Of a stretch of DNA of 64,000 nt, positions 46,742 through 54,978 are shown one piece after another (position 1 is the first letter of the stretch; each line of letters starts with the position of its first letter). The notes beneath the pieces were generated by a model, which saw nothing but the letters and a program-made list of their open reading frames with translations, ran no database searches and was not told the origin of the DNA. Source of the stretch: Xanthobacteraceae bacterium (GTDB lineage Bacteria; Pseudomonadota; Alphaproteobacteria; Rhizobiales; Xanthobacteraceae); contig JARBUD010000016.1 of assembly GCA_029239875.1 (NCBI GenBank), positions 1 to 64,000 of the forward strand, read 5' to 3'. Both the position numbers and the translations under genes were made by a program.

Positions 46742-47423
46742 CCAGCGCCGCCGTGCGCCCACCGCGCTCATGGCCCAGCCGGCGGCGATCGTCGCCGGGC
46801 TCGGGTCGTTCGGCCAGCGCTACCCGCAGATGGCCGGCGAGGTCACCGGACCACACGCCGGCAATGGCCCCTACCCGCATGAAATTTTCCACGCCGGGCC
46901 CGAGAACCGGCGATGTCGCGCACAGCTCGGTCAGCCGGTCGAGCGGAACCTTGGTGACGCGCGCCATGGCGCCCAGCGCCATCACCCGCACCTCGGCTCC
47001 GGGCAGCGCGTAGCAGGCGTCGGTCGCCATGCCCAACGCCATGAAGCCGGCGCTGACCGCCAGCTCGTTGACCAGCCCGATGACGCGGTGGCCGCGCCGG
47101 CGCGCCGCGTAAAGACATTTGGTGAGGTGCGCGATGCAGCCATTATTGCCCATCAGCTCATCCCAGCGGCCCAGCCGGTGCCCGCTGTTGTCGACGATGA
47201 TCAGGATCGGCTGGCCGGGCTTGTCACGTACGATGTCGAGCACACACCGCGCCATGGCGACCGCGACATCGGCGCCGATATAGGTGCGGTCCGTCGTGCC
47301 GATGATGCTGATGGAGCGCCCGTCGAGGCGGCCTTCGCCGGTCACGAGATCGCCCGTGCGCTCGATCTCGGCCGCGTCGAACATCGCCGCGATCAACCGT
47401 TCGGTGGAGGACGGCTCGGTCAT
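46710..47423 (-). CDS. mdcE: Malonate decarboxylase gamma subunit
   Basis: Together with MdcD forms the decarboxylase component acting on malonyl-S-ACP. The 237-residue protein has a carboxyltransferase/crotonase-type core with PILIIVDNSGHRLGRWDELMG and VIGLVNELAVSAGFMALGM, matching MdcE. It starts at 47423, overlapping the mdcD stop by four bases. Confidence 0.93.
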   Translation of the reverse strand: MTEPSSTERLIAAMFDAAEIERTGDLVTGEGRLDGRSISIIGTTDRTYIGADVAVAMARCVLDIVRDKPGQPILIIVDNSGHRLGRWDELMGNNGCIAHLTKCLYAARRRGHRVIGLVNELAVSAGFMALGMATDACYALPGAEVRVMALGAMARVTKVPLDRLTELCATSPVLGPGVENFMRVGAIAGVWSGDLAGHLRVALAERPEPGDDRRRLGHERGGRTAALDVATRVRAGA

Positions 47424-48316
47424 CGGCGCGCTCCTTCCAAGGCATCGACGAGGGCATTGAACTCGTCCGCCTCGATGTCGGACACGCGGTCGGGATCGTT
47501 CACGCCGAGCCGGGCCCACACGTCGCGCCCGTCGGCAGCGTCGCGAAAGCGCGACAGCCGGTCCACGAGCCGTGCGTGCTCGGCCTCCAGCGCGTCGAGG
47601 TCCATCGGCCGGCTGTCGCCGATGTGGCCGGCAATGGCGTCGCGAAACGCGTCTATGTCGTCGCGTACGAGGATGTCGATCTCCCCGATCAGGCGGCGAT
47701 GCTTGGCACCCATCGTGCGCCACACCAGCGCGCGGTCGCGCGCATCGAACTCCTCGATGCCCTCCACCGCCTCGATCACCTCGGGGCCGGAAATGGAGAG
47801 GCGCCCCTCCTCGCTGGCGATGATCACATCGCAGGAGCGCGCCACGATGGAGGTGCCGCCATAGCAGCCATTGCGTCCGCCGATGACGGCGACCAACGCA
47901 ATGCCGGCGGCACGGGCGTCGAACACTGCGCGCTGGATTTCGCCCATGGCGATCAATCCGGCATTGGCCTCGTGCAGCCGCACCCCGCCGCTGTCGAGCA
48001 GCAGCACCACCGCGTCCGGCCGGATGTCGAGCGCACGCTCGATCAGGCCCGCAAGCTTGGCGCCGTGGACCTCGCCGATGGCGCCGCCCATGAAGCCGCC
48101 CTCCTGCGCCGCAATCAGCACCGGGCGGCCATCGATCCGGCCCTCGCCGACCACGATGCCGTCATCGAACGCCACCGGCATGCCGAGTGCCGGCAGATGT
48201 GGGCTGGTCTGCCGCGCCCTGGGGCCGCAGAACTCGCGGAACGTTCCCGCATCCAGTATGCCCGCCAGCCGGGCACGGGCGCTGGCTTCGAGGTAGCTGT
48301 GGCGGGGCGGGATCAT
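47420..48316 (-). CDS. mdcD: Malonate decarboxylase beta subunit
   Basis: A 298-residue acetyl-CoA carboxylase beta-like subunit. VVGEGRIDGRPVLIAAQEGGFMGGAIGEVHGAK and VLLLDSGGVRLHEANAGL are the acyl-binding segments; GGRNGCYGGTSIVA holds the oxyanion-type turn. No zinc-ribbon is present, as expected for MdcD. The start at 48316 overlaps the mdcC stop (48313). Confidence 0.94.
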   Translation of the reverse strand: MIPPRHSYLEASARARLAGILDAGTFREFCGPRARQTSPHLPALGMPVAFDDGIVVGEGRIDGRPVLIAAQEGGFMGGAIGEVHGAKLAGLIERALDIRPDAVVLLLDSGGVRLHEANAGLIAMGEIQRAVFDARAAGIALVAVIGGRNGCYGGTSIVARSCDVIIASEEGRLSISGPEVIEAVEGIEEFDARDRALVWRTMGAKHRRLIGEIDILVRDDIDAFRDAIAGHIGDSRPMDLDALEAEHARLVDRLSRFRDAADGRDVWARLGVNDPDRVSDIEADEFNALVDALEGARR

Positions 48317-48633
48317 CGCGGCGGCTTCCCGAGATTGGCCAGCGCCTGGTCGAGCCGCAGCGCCACGACGGCGGGCGTCGCTCCGCCATCGTTGATCGAG
48401 ACCCTGACATTGCCCAGGCGATGACGCTCCATGAAATCGCGGAGCACGCTCTCCCAGGTCTCGACGAAGCCGTTGATCGAGGTATCGACGGTGACGAGGC
48501 ATTCCCCGCCGAGGTCGACCTGCTCGATCATGACTTCGAGATTGCCGGAGCCGACCACCCCGACAAGGGCCTCGCCATCGCTCGCGGCCGGCGCGTCGGC
48601 GCGGCCGGCGAAGCGGAATTCCAGACGCTCCAT
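48313..48633 (-). CDS. mdcC: Malonate decarboxylase acyl carrier protein (delta subunit)
   Basis: A 106-residue carrier protein. The prosthetic group (2'-(5-phosphoribosyl)-3'-dephospho-CoA) attaches to a serine in the VGSGNLEV motif, S29 here. The pattern is shared with citrate-lyase gamma (CitD) but the mdc context decides. Located eight bases after mdcA. Confidence 0.94.
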   Translation of the reverse strand: MERLEFRFAGRADAPAASDGEALVGVVGSGNLEVMIEQVDLGGECLVTVDTSINGFVETWESVLRDFMERHRLGNVRVSINDGGATPAVVALRLDQALANLGKPPR

Positions 48634-48641
48634 GTCGTCTC

Positions 48642-50300
48642 CTACCAGTTGCGGAAGCGCGCCGGCGGCGCGTAGAGCCCGTCGGACCAGCGGACGAGAT
48701 CCTTGATCGAGCGGGCGGCGAGCAGGTCGCGGTTCGCCAGCCGCTTATCCACGCCGATGTCCTCGGGATAGAGGATGGCGCCGCGTTCGCGCAGCGTCTC
48801 GACCATGTGGCGGTCGCGGGCGCGGCCCACGGCCGTATAGCCGGCGACGCCACGGATCGCCTGCGCGCGTTCCGCCAGCGTGTCGCACAGCAGCAGGTTG
48901 GCGATGCCTTCCTCGGTGACGATGTGGGTCAGGTCGTCGCCATAGACCATCACCGGCGGCAGCGGCATGTCGAAGGTGTCCATCAGCTCCCACGCATCGA
49001 GCTTCTCGACGAAGGTCGACGACAATCCCTCGCGGAAGGTCTCGACCATCTGGACCACCAGCTTGCGCCCCCTCGGCATGCCGGCGCGATGCGCTTCGCG
49101 CCCTGCCTGGAGCCAGGCGGGGCTGCCATGGCGACGGCCTCGCGATTCCGAACCGAAATTCGGCGCTCCGCCGAAACCGGTGATGCGGGCCAGCGTCGCG
49201 GTCGAAGAATTCCCCTCGAGGTCGATCTGCAGCGTCGAGCCGATGAACAGGTCGGCATAATGGCCGGCGAGCTGGCAGAAGATGCGGTTGGACCGCATCG
49301 AGCCGTCGCGGCCGATGAAGAACACGTCCGAGCGTTCGGCGACATAGCGCTCCATGCCGAGTTCCGACCCGGCGCAATGGATGGCCTCGACGAAACCGGA
49401 TTCGATCGCGGGTATGAGCGTCGGGCAGGGATTCACCGACATGTAGCGGCAGATCTTGCCGCGCAGGCCGAGTTCCTCGGCATAGGTCGGCAGGATCAGC
49501 TCCACCGCCGCCGTGTCGAAGCCAATACCGTGATTGAGCCGGGTGACGCCGTATTTCTCATAGATGCCGCGCACCACCATCATCGCCATCAGCACCTGGA
49601 TTTCGGTGATGGCGGCGGGATCGCGGGTGAAGATCGGCTCGATGTAGTGAGGCGTCGGGGCCTCCACGACGAAGCTCACCCAATCCCCCGGCACGTCAAC
49701 GCGCGGCAGCTTGTCGACGATGCGATTGACCTGCGCGATCAGGATACCGGACTTAAAGGCGGTGGCCTCGACGATCGCCGGCGTGTCTTCGGTATTGGGG
49801 CCGGTGTAGAGATTGCCGTCCCGGTCCGCCGCCTCCGCCGCGATGAGGCTGACGCGCGGGGTCAGGTCGGTGAAGTAGCGGCTGTAAAGCTCCAGATAGG
49901 TATGGATCGCACCGACCTGGACCTTGCCGTCGGCGACGAGCTGGGCGAGCCGCAAGCCCTGCGGGCCGGCGTAGCAGAAGTCGAGCCGACGGGCGATGCC
50001 GGCCTCGAAGATGTCGAGATGCGGCGCGAGCGCGATGTTCGACTGCACGACATGCAAATCGTGCACCCGATCGGGCGAGACGGTGGCCAGCGCCTTCGCC
50101 AGGAAGTCGGCATGCTTCTGGTTGTTGCCCTCGATGCAGATGCGGTCGTGCGGTTCGATCACCGCCTCCAGCAGTTCGGTGGCACGGTCCGGCGCGACGA
50201 CCTTGCCGTCGGCCAGCGCGCCGCCACGCAGCATGCGGGCATCGTAATTGCGGGCGAGCGAGTTCCAGCCCGTGCGGGGCGGGCGAGGCGAAGCGTCCAT
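48642..50300 (-). CDS. mdcA: Malonate decarboxylase alpha subunit (acetyl-S-ACP:malonate ACP transferase)
   Basis: It swaps acetate for malonate on the carrier protein. The 552-residue protein shows MdcA segments such as EPHDRICIEGNNQKHADFLAKAL (about 45-67), the GxGxP-like IGRDGSMRSNRIFCQLAGHYADLFIGSTLQ and ITGFGGAPNFGSESRGRRHGSPAW. I took ATG 50300 (MDASPRPPRTGWN); an in-frame ATG at 50438 would add 46 unconserved-looking residues. First gene of the mdc operon, divergent from the tct transporter. Confidence 0.93.
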   Translation of the reverse strand: MDASPRPPRTGWNSLARNYDARMLRGGALADGKVVAPDRATELLEAVIEPHDRICIEGNNQKHADFLAKALATVSPDRVHDLHVVQSNIALAPHLDIFEAGIARRLDFCYAGPQGLRLAQLVADGKVQVGAIHTYLELYSRYFTDLTPRVSLIAAEAADRDGNLYTGPNTEDTPAIVEATAFKSGILIAQVNRIVDKLPRVDVPGDWVSFVVEAPTPHYIEPIFTRDPAAITEIQVLMAMMVVRGIYEKYGVTRLNHGIGFDTAAVELILPTYAEELGLRGKICRYMSVNPCPTLIPAIESGFVEAIHCAGSELGMERYVAERSDVFFIGRDGSMRSNRIFCQLAGHYADLFIGSTLQIDLEGNSSTATLARITGFGGAPNFGSESRGRRHGSPAWLQAGREAHRAGMPRGRKLVVQMVETFREGLSSTFVEKLDAWELMDTFDMPLPPVMVYGDDLTHIVTEEGIANLLLCDTLAERAQAIRGVAGYTAVGRARDRHMVETLRERGAILYPEDIGVDKRLANRDLLAARSIKDLVRWSDGLYAPPARFRNW

Positions 50301-50486
50301 GGCGCGGCGTTTCAGCGGCGCCGACAGAGGCGGGGTTCGCGCCGGAGAATGGAATTCGAAAGACCAACCGGCATGAGAGGCTCCCTGAAATACTTCTTGT
50401 ATGTTACCGTCGGGAAAGCGCCCAAATGATGTTGGCATGGCGCTTTCCTCATGTGCCGCATGGTAGCGCGACGCTTGCCCGTTTCG

Positions 50487-50515
50487 CAACTAGCATATTT
50501 GAAATATACTAGTTG
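50487..50515. promoter_or_regulatory. 29-bp near-perfect palindrome in the mdcA/tctC divergent promoter
   Basis: CAACTAG(C)ATATTT-G-AAATAT(A)CTAGTTG: 13 of 14 base pairs match around a central G at 50501, the only mismatch being C50494/A50508. It lies 186 bases before the mdcA ATG and 71 bases before the tctC ATG, in an AT-rich island. The size and symmetry are those of a dimeric repressor site. GntR proteins of the MatR/MdcY type control malonate genes elsewhere, but the sequence is not that of their known TTGTATACAA-like sites. Confidence 0.65.
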
Positions 50516-50585
50516 AACATCATAGAGAATTGAATTACCACGGTTCCAAGGTGCGGAAACACGCGCCAATTTGGAGGAACCGACC

Positions 50586-51569
50586 ATGAAAACAGTGACC
50601 CTAGCGGGGGCAGCCCTGCTGCTCTCCACCCTCGCCGCATCCGCGTGGGAGCCGACCAAATCCGTCGAGATCATCGTGCCGTTCGGGCCCGGCGGCGCAT
50701 CCGACCAGATGGCTCGCACCATCCAGGCCATCATCCAGAAGCACGGCCTGTCGAAGGAATCCTTCATCGTCGTCAACAAGCCCGCGGCCACGGGCGGCGA
50801 GGCGATGATGGACATCAAGAAGTCGCTGCGCGATCCGCACAAGCTGATCACCACGTCGAGCACCATCTACATGACGCCGCTGGCGACCAAGCTGCCTGTG
50901 AGCTGGCAGGACTTCACGCCCGTGGCGATGGTCGCGCAGGACGAGTTCGCCCTCTGGGTAAACAATGAATCGCCCTACAAGACGCTCCCCGATCTGGCCG
51001 CAGCTGCCAAGACCGCAAGCCCGCCGCTCAAGATCGGCGGCGGCGGCTCCAAGCGCGAGGACGAGCTCATCACCTTCGGCGTGTTCTCCGAGCTGAACAC
51101 CCCGATCTCCTACATCCCCTACAAGAGCGGCGGCGAGGCTTCGACCCAGCTCGCCGGCAACCACATCGCCGCGGAAACCAACAACCCCTCGGAGGATGTC
51201 GCCAACTGGCGAGCCGGCCTCACCCGGCCGCTCTGCGTGCTGTCGCCCCAGCGCATGAGCTACAAGACGAAGATCACCGCCGACATGTCGTGGAACGACG
51301 TGCCGACCTGCGGCGAGCAGGGACTGAAGTTCAACTACAACATGCTGCGCGGCCTGTTCATGCCCGGCAACGTCACGCCGGAGCAGCAGGCCTACTACGT
51401 CGATCTGATGAAGAAGGTCGTCGAGACGCCCGAGTGGAAGGAATATCTCGAGCGCAACGCCCTGCTGCCCGACTTCCGGTCCGGCCAGGCCTATGTCGAC
51501 TTCCTCACCGCCGACGAAGCCAAGCACAAGGACCTCATGGCGAAGGCCGGCTTCCTGTCGACGAACTGA
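50586..51569 (+). CDS. tctC: Tripartite tricarboxylate transporter substrate-binding protein (TctC/Bug family)
   Basis: A 327-residue periplasmic protein with a signal peptide ending near ASA-W (about 20) and the Bug-family opening VEIIVPFGPGGASDQMAR, whose loop binds a carboxylate. PYKSGGEASTQLAGNHI is the second conserved ligand loop. GGAGGA precedes the ATG. Being divergent from the malonate decarboxylase operon, it probably captures malonate; that is an inference from context. Confidence 0.92.
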   Translation: MKTVTLAGAALLLSTLAASAWEPTKSVEIIVPFGPGGASDQMARTIQAIIQKHGLSKESFIVVNKPAATGGEAMMDIKKSLRDPHKLITTSSTIYMTPLATKLPVSWQDFTPVAMVAQDEFALWVNNESPYKTLPDLAAAAKTASPPLKIGGGGSKREDELITFGVFSELNTPISYIPYKSGGEASTQLAGNHIAAETNNPSEDVANWRAGLTRPLCVLSPQRMSYKTKITADMSWNDVPTCGEQGLKFNYNMLRGLFMPGNVTPEQQAYYVDLMKKVVETPEWKEYLERNALLPDFRSGQAYVDFLTADEAKHKDLMAKAGFLSTN

Positions 51570-51632
51570 ACCCTTCTCCGAGCACGGCGGCCTGCCCTCG
51601 CGGCGGCCGTCGTCTTCCGTCAGGAGCGACGC

Positions 51633-52130
51633 ATGTCATCCTTCGACCCATACGAGACCGAATCCGGCCTCTCCCGCCGCACGGCCGAATGCACGGTGGC
51701 CGTCATCCTCCTCGCCATCGCCGCCGGCGTCCTGTGGGACAGCTACCAGCGCGGCGCCGGCTGGAACGGCGGGCCGCAGACCGGCTTCTTTCCGGCGCGC
51801 GTCGCGTGGATCCTGCTCGCCGCCTCGGCCGCCGTCTTCTATCAGGGCCTGCGGGCGTCGGACCGCGTGCTGGTCACCTGGGTGCAGTTGCGCCAGGTCG
51901 GGCAGGTCTTCCTGCCGCTCACCCTCTATATCTTCGCCATCGACTATCTCGGCATCTATGTCGCCTCGGCAATCTTCATCGGCGGCTTCATGGCCGTGTT
52001 CGGCACGTTCCGCTGGTGGGCGATCATCGCCGCCGCGGTGCTCATCCCGCTGGTGACCTTCTGGACGTTCGAGCTTCAGTTCCAGGTGCCGCTGCCCAAG
52101 GGGCCGCTTGAAATCATGCTCGGCTACTGA
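51633..52130 (+). CDS. tctB: Tripartite tricarboxylate transporter small membrane subunit TctB
   Basis: A 165-residue protein with four membrane segments (about 20-38, 53-72, 92-112 and 120-150), the usual TctB layout, including NGGPQTGFFPARVAWILLA. It starts 63 bases after tctC and ends 11 bases before tctA. It stabilises TctA in the membrane. Confidence 0.9.
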   Translation: MSSFDPYETESGLSRRTAECTVAVILLAIAAGVLWDSYQRGAGWNGGPQTGFFPARVAWILLAASAAVFYQGLRASDRVLVTWVQLRQVGQVFLPLTLYIFAIDYLGIYVASAIFIGGFMAVFGTFRWWAIIAAAVLIPLVTFWTFELQFQVPLPKGPLEIMLGY

Positions 52131-52141
52131 GGACGCATCAG

Positions 52142-53653
52142 ATGGAAAACATCAGCCTGCTCCTCGAGGGTTTCCAGGTCGCGCTGACCTGGCACAACAT
52201 CGCCTTCATGTTCCTCGGCGTGCTGCTCGGCATCGTCGTCGGCGTGCTGCCAGGGCTCGGCGGTCCGAATGGCGTCGCCATCCTGCTGCCGCTGACCTTC
52301 AGCATGGAACCGACCAGCGCCATCATCCTGCTGACCTCGATCTATTGGGGCGCGCTGTTCGGCGGGGCCATCACCGCCGTGCTGTTCAACATTCCCGGCG
52401 AGCCCTGGTCCGTCGCCACCACCTTCGACGGCTATCCAATGGCGCAGCAGGGCCGCGCCGGCGAGGCGCTGACCGCCGCCTTCACCGCCTCCTTCGTCGG
52501 GGCGATCGCCGGCGTGGTGCTGATCACCTTCCTCGCGCCGCTGGTGGCGAAATTCGCGCTGCGCTTCGGGCCGGCGGAATTCTTCGCCGTGTTCTTCCTC
52601 ACCTTCTGCAGCTTCATCGGCATGGGCAAGGAGAACAAGGCGAAGATCGTGGTCTCGCTGTCGCTCGGGTTCCTGCTGGCCGGCGTCGGCATCGACACCA
52701 TCTCCGGCGACATGCGCATGACCTTCGGCGTCGGCGAGCTGATGAACGGGTTCGACTTCCTCGTCGTCGTCATCGGCATGTTCGGCGTGTCGGAAATCCT
52801 GCTGACGCTGGAAGAGGGGCTCGAATTCAAGGGCAAGAAGGCGCGCATAGACCCGATCGTCGTGTTGCGCACCTGGATGCAGATGCCGCTCTACTTCATG
52901 ACCTTCGTCCGCTCGTGCCTTGCCGGGATCTGGCTCGGCATCTCGCCGGGCGGCGCGGTGGCGGCGTCCTTCATGGGCTATGGCCTTGCCAAGCGCTTCT
53001 CCAGGAGGGGCAAGAAATTCGGCAGTGGCGAGATCGAGGGCGTCATCGCGCCCGAGACCGCGGCCCATGCCGCCGGCACCTCCGCCCTCCTGCCGATGCT
53101 GGCGCTCGGCATTCCGGGTTCGGCGACGGCGGCCGTGCTGCTGGGCGGGCTGATGATCTGGGGCCTGCAGCCCGGCCCCCTGCTGTTCGTCGAGCAGAAG
53201 GATTTCGTCTGGGGCCTGATCGCCTCGATGTATCTCGGCAACATGGTCGGCCTGTTCGTGGTTCTGGCGACCGTGCCGCTGTTCGCCTCGATCATGCGCA
53301 TACCGTTCGCGCTCATCGCGCCGGTCATCCTCATGGTCTGCGCGATCGGCGCGTTCACCGTCGCCAATTCCAGCTTCGACATCTGGCTGATGCTGATCTT
53401 CGGCGCGGTGGGCTATGCCTTCAAGAAGCTCGACTACCCGCTCGCCCCGATGGTGCTGGCGCTGGTGCTGGGCGACCGCGCGGAGGATGCCTTCCGCCAG
53501 GCGCTGATCGGCTCCGCGGGCGACCTGTCCGTGTTCATGGACAATGGCCTCGTCGCCACGCTGATGATCATCTCGTTCGCGCTCCTGCTGTGGAGCCCGA
53601 TCAGCGAGTTGATCGGCAGACTGCTGCGCCGCCCGGCCGTCGCCGCCGAGTGA
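52142..53653 (+). CDS. tctA: Tripartite tricarboxylate transporter large membrane subunit TctA
   Basis: A 503-residue, about 12-span permease with the TctA signatures GVLPGLGGPNGVAILLPLTF (about 36-55), SIYWGALFGGAITAVLFNIPGEP (about 66-88) and a repeat of the same pattern near PETAAHAAGTSALLPMLALGIPGS. It imports the TctC-bound acid with cations. It is the last gene before a strong terminator. Confidence 0.95.
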   Translation: MENISLLLEGFQVALTWHNIAFMFLGVLLGIVVGVLPGLGGPNGVAILLPLTFSMEPTSAIILLTSIYWGALFGGAITAVLFNIPGEPWSVATTFDGYPMAQQGRAGEALTAAFTASFVGAIAGVVLITFLAPLVAKFALRFGPAEFFAVFFLTFCSFIGMGKENKAKIVVSLSLGFLLAGVGIDTISGDMRMTFGVGELMNGFDFLVVVIGMFGVSEILLTLEEGLEFKGKKARIDPIVVLRTWMQMPLYFMTFVRSCLAGIWLGISPGGAVAASFMGYGLAKRFSRRGKKFGSGEIEGVIAPETAAHAAGTSALLPMLALGIPGSATAAVLLGGLMIWGLQPGPLLFVEQKDFVWGLIASMYLGNMVGLFVVLATVPLFASIMRIPFALIAPVILMVCAIGAFTVANSSFDIWLMLIFGAVGYAFKKLDYPLAPMVLALVLGDRAEDAFRQALIGSAGDLSVFMDNGLVATLMIISFALLLWSPISELIGRLLRRPAVAAE

Positions 53654-53664
53654 CATCGGCACAA

Positions 53665-53701
53665 GGCGGCGCTCCGTCGCTGGGCGCCGCCGGCATTTTT
53701 T
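53665..53701 (+). terminator. Rho-independent terminator of tctCBA
   Basis: GGCGGCGC (53665-53672) pairs with GCGCCGCC (53684-53691) and is followed by GGCA and six T residues (53696-53701). It starts 12 bases after the tctA stop. This is the clearest intrinsic terminator in the window and separates the malonate module from the next cluster. Confidence 0.9.
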
Positions 53702-53764
53702 CAGCCGGCTCCCCTCCCCTCTGGCAGAAGCGCCAGCACGGGACGCAGCCACCTCCAAAACCTG

Positions 53765-53797
53765 TTGCCAGACATCAGATGCACATTTAATATGTCA
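53765..53797 (+). promoter_or_regulatory. Promoter with overlapping operator-like site before the DUF6166 gene
   Basis: TTGCCA (53765-53770), a 17-base spacer and TAATAT (53788-53793) form a sigma-70-like promoter. The -10 box lies inside TAATATGTCA (53788-53797), whose complement TGACATATTA is one base from the TGACATATCA sites found near the liv and adh genes. About 35 bases around it align, on the opposite strand, with the liv promoter region at 60521-60560. Confidence 0.55.
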
Positions 53798-53811
53798 GAT
53801 GTAGGTGGAAA

Positions 53812-54120
53812 ATGGATAGTGCCATGAAGACTTATCGCGGAGACAGGACCATCGATGGCATCGCGGTCACCGTCGATGGCAGTCCGTTGCCGGATCGCAC
53901 GGACATCAAGGAGATCAGCCGGGACGGCTTCGAATGGAGCTATGAGGGCATCGCTCCGGCGCAGCTCGCGCTCGCCATCCTGGCCGACCATTTTGGTTCC
54001 GCGTCGCTGGCGCTGCAGCACCATGAGCGCTTCATGCGCGATGTCGTCGCCAATTTCGGCAATGAATGGGAATTCACCACCGCCGACATAGACACGGCCC
54101 TCGCAGCGCAAGCGGCCTGA
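53812..54120 (+). CDS. DUF6166 domain protein
   Basis: A 102-residue cytosolic protein with the pattern YRGDRTIDGIAVTVDG... and FEWSYEGIAPAQLALAILADHFG, which I recognise as the DUF6166 family. No function is known. ATG 53812 follows AGGTGG; ATG 53824 is an alternative. The stop is six bases before the hydrolase start, so the two are probably cotranscribed. Confidence 0.75.
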   Translation: MDSAMKTYRGDRTIDGIAVTVDGSPLPDRTDIKEISRDGFEWSYEGIAPAQLALAILADHFGSASLALQHHERFMRDVVANFGNEWEFTTADIDTALAAQAA

Positions 54121-54125
54121 ATCCG

Positions 54126-54905
54126 ATGGCCCTCATCGCCACCGACGACGGCGTCCTCGAATGGATCGATGCCAATCCCGGCACGGCCCCGGCGGGCGGC
54201 TCCCTCGTTCTCCTTCACGGCATCCAGGGTACGGCGGCGACATGGGGCGATGTGGCAAGCCGCCTTGCCGACAAGCTCGGAACGAGGCGTGCGGTCATCG
54301 TGCCGAACCTGCGCGGCCGAGGCGCCTCGATGGCCCCGACCCTGCCCCACGCCTACGGCCTCGATGATTTTTCGGGCGATCTGCGGGCGGTGATAAGCAT
54401 GGCGCCCAAGCCCATCACGCTTGTCGGCTGGAGCATGGGCGTGGTGGTCACGCTCGCTTATCTCGCCCGCTATGGGGAGTTGGAGCTCGACAGCCTGGTG
54501 CTCGCCAGCGGAACGGCGCACGCGGGCGGCGAGGCGGTATGGTTCCATGCCGAAACTCTCGCGGACCTCGCTGTGGAAGCACGCGAGCGAGCGGAACGGC
54601 TGGCCCTCACATCCTACGCCTCGCCGCCGGCGGTTGCCGGTGCCTGGGCGTCTGTGCGTGCCGCCGATCTTCGCCCAACGCTCCCGCAGATCTCGTTGCC
54701 GACCCTCGTGCTGCACGGCGACCTCGACGATCAATGTCCATTGGAGCATGGCCGGCGCATCGCCTCGGCCATTCCGGGGGCGTCATTGGAGATCTGGTGG
54801 GGAAGCGGGCATAATCTGATGGCCGACGATCCGCAGCGTTTTGCTGATACCGTCCTGCGTTTCTATGCCGCTGTGCAAACAGATATCTTTGTTGCGACTC
54901 AGTGA
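54126..54905 (+). CDS. Alpha/beta hydrolase
   Basis: A 259-residue hydrolase. The oxyanion HG lies at 31-32, the nucleophile S103 in GWSMG, the acid D201 or D202 in HGDLDDQCP and H229 in GSGHNLM: a full catalytic triad. NLRGRGAS after strand 4 resembles carboxylesterases and C-C hydrolases such as 3-oxoadipate enol-lactonase. No signal peptide. The substrate is unknown; the setting with a hydroxylase, dehydrogenase and ABC importer suggests a catabolic step. Confidence 0.88.
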   Translation: MALIATDDGVLEWIDANPGTAPAGGSLVLLHGIQGTAATWGDVASRLADKLGTRRAVIVPNLRGRGASMAPTLPHAYGLDDFSGDLRAVISMAPKPITLVGWSMGVVVTLAYLARYGELELDSLVLASGTAHAGGEAVWFHAETLADLAVEARERAERLALTSYASPPAVAGAWASVRAADLRPTLPQISLPTLVLHGDLDDQCPLEHGRRIASAIPGASLEIWWGSGHNLMADDPQRFADTVLRFYAAVQTDIFVATQ

Positions 54906-54912
54906 TATCTCA
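54903..54912. promoter_or_regulatory. Operator-like site before the GntR gene
   Basis: TGATATCTCA differs by one base from TGATATGTCA, the complement of the TGACATATCA sites nearby. It overlaps the hydrolase stop codon and lies 67 bases before the GntR start, where an autoregulatory site would be expected. Confidence 0.4.
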
Positions 54913-54978
54913 ATAATGTCCTTGTAAATCACACGCCGTCGACCGTCGTCGGCGGTCTTTATCCCGCCTGGAGTTCCC

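Noticed and set aside
50487-50515. The mdc/tct palindrome as another site for the GntR protein at 54979
   Set aside because: Its sequence (CTAGYATATTTSAAATATRCTAG) does not contain the TGAYATRTCA motif; there is no evidence they share a regulator.
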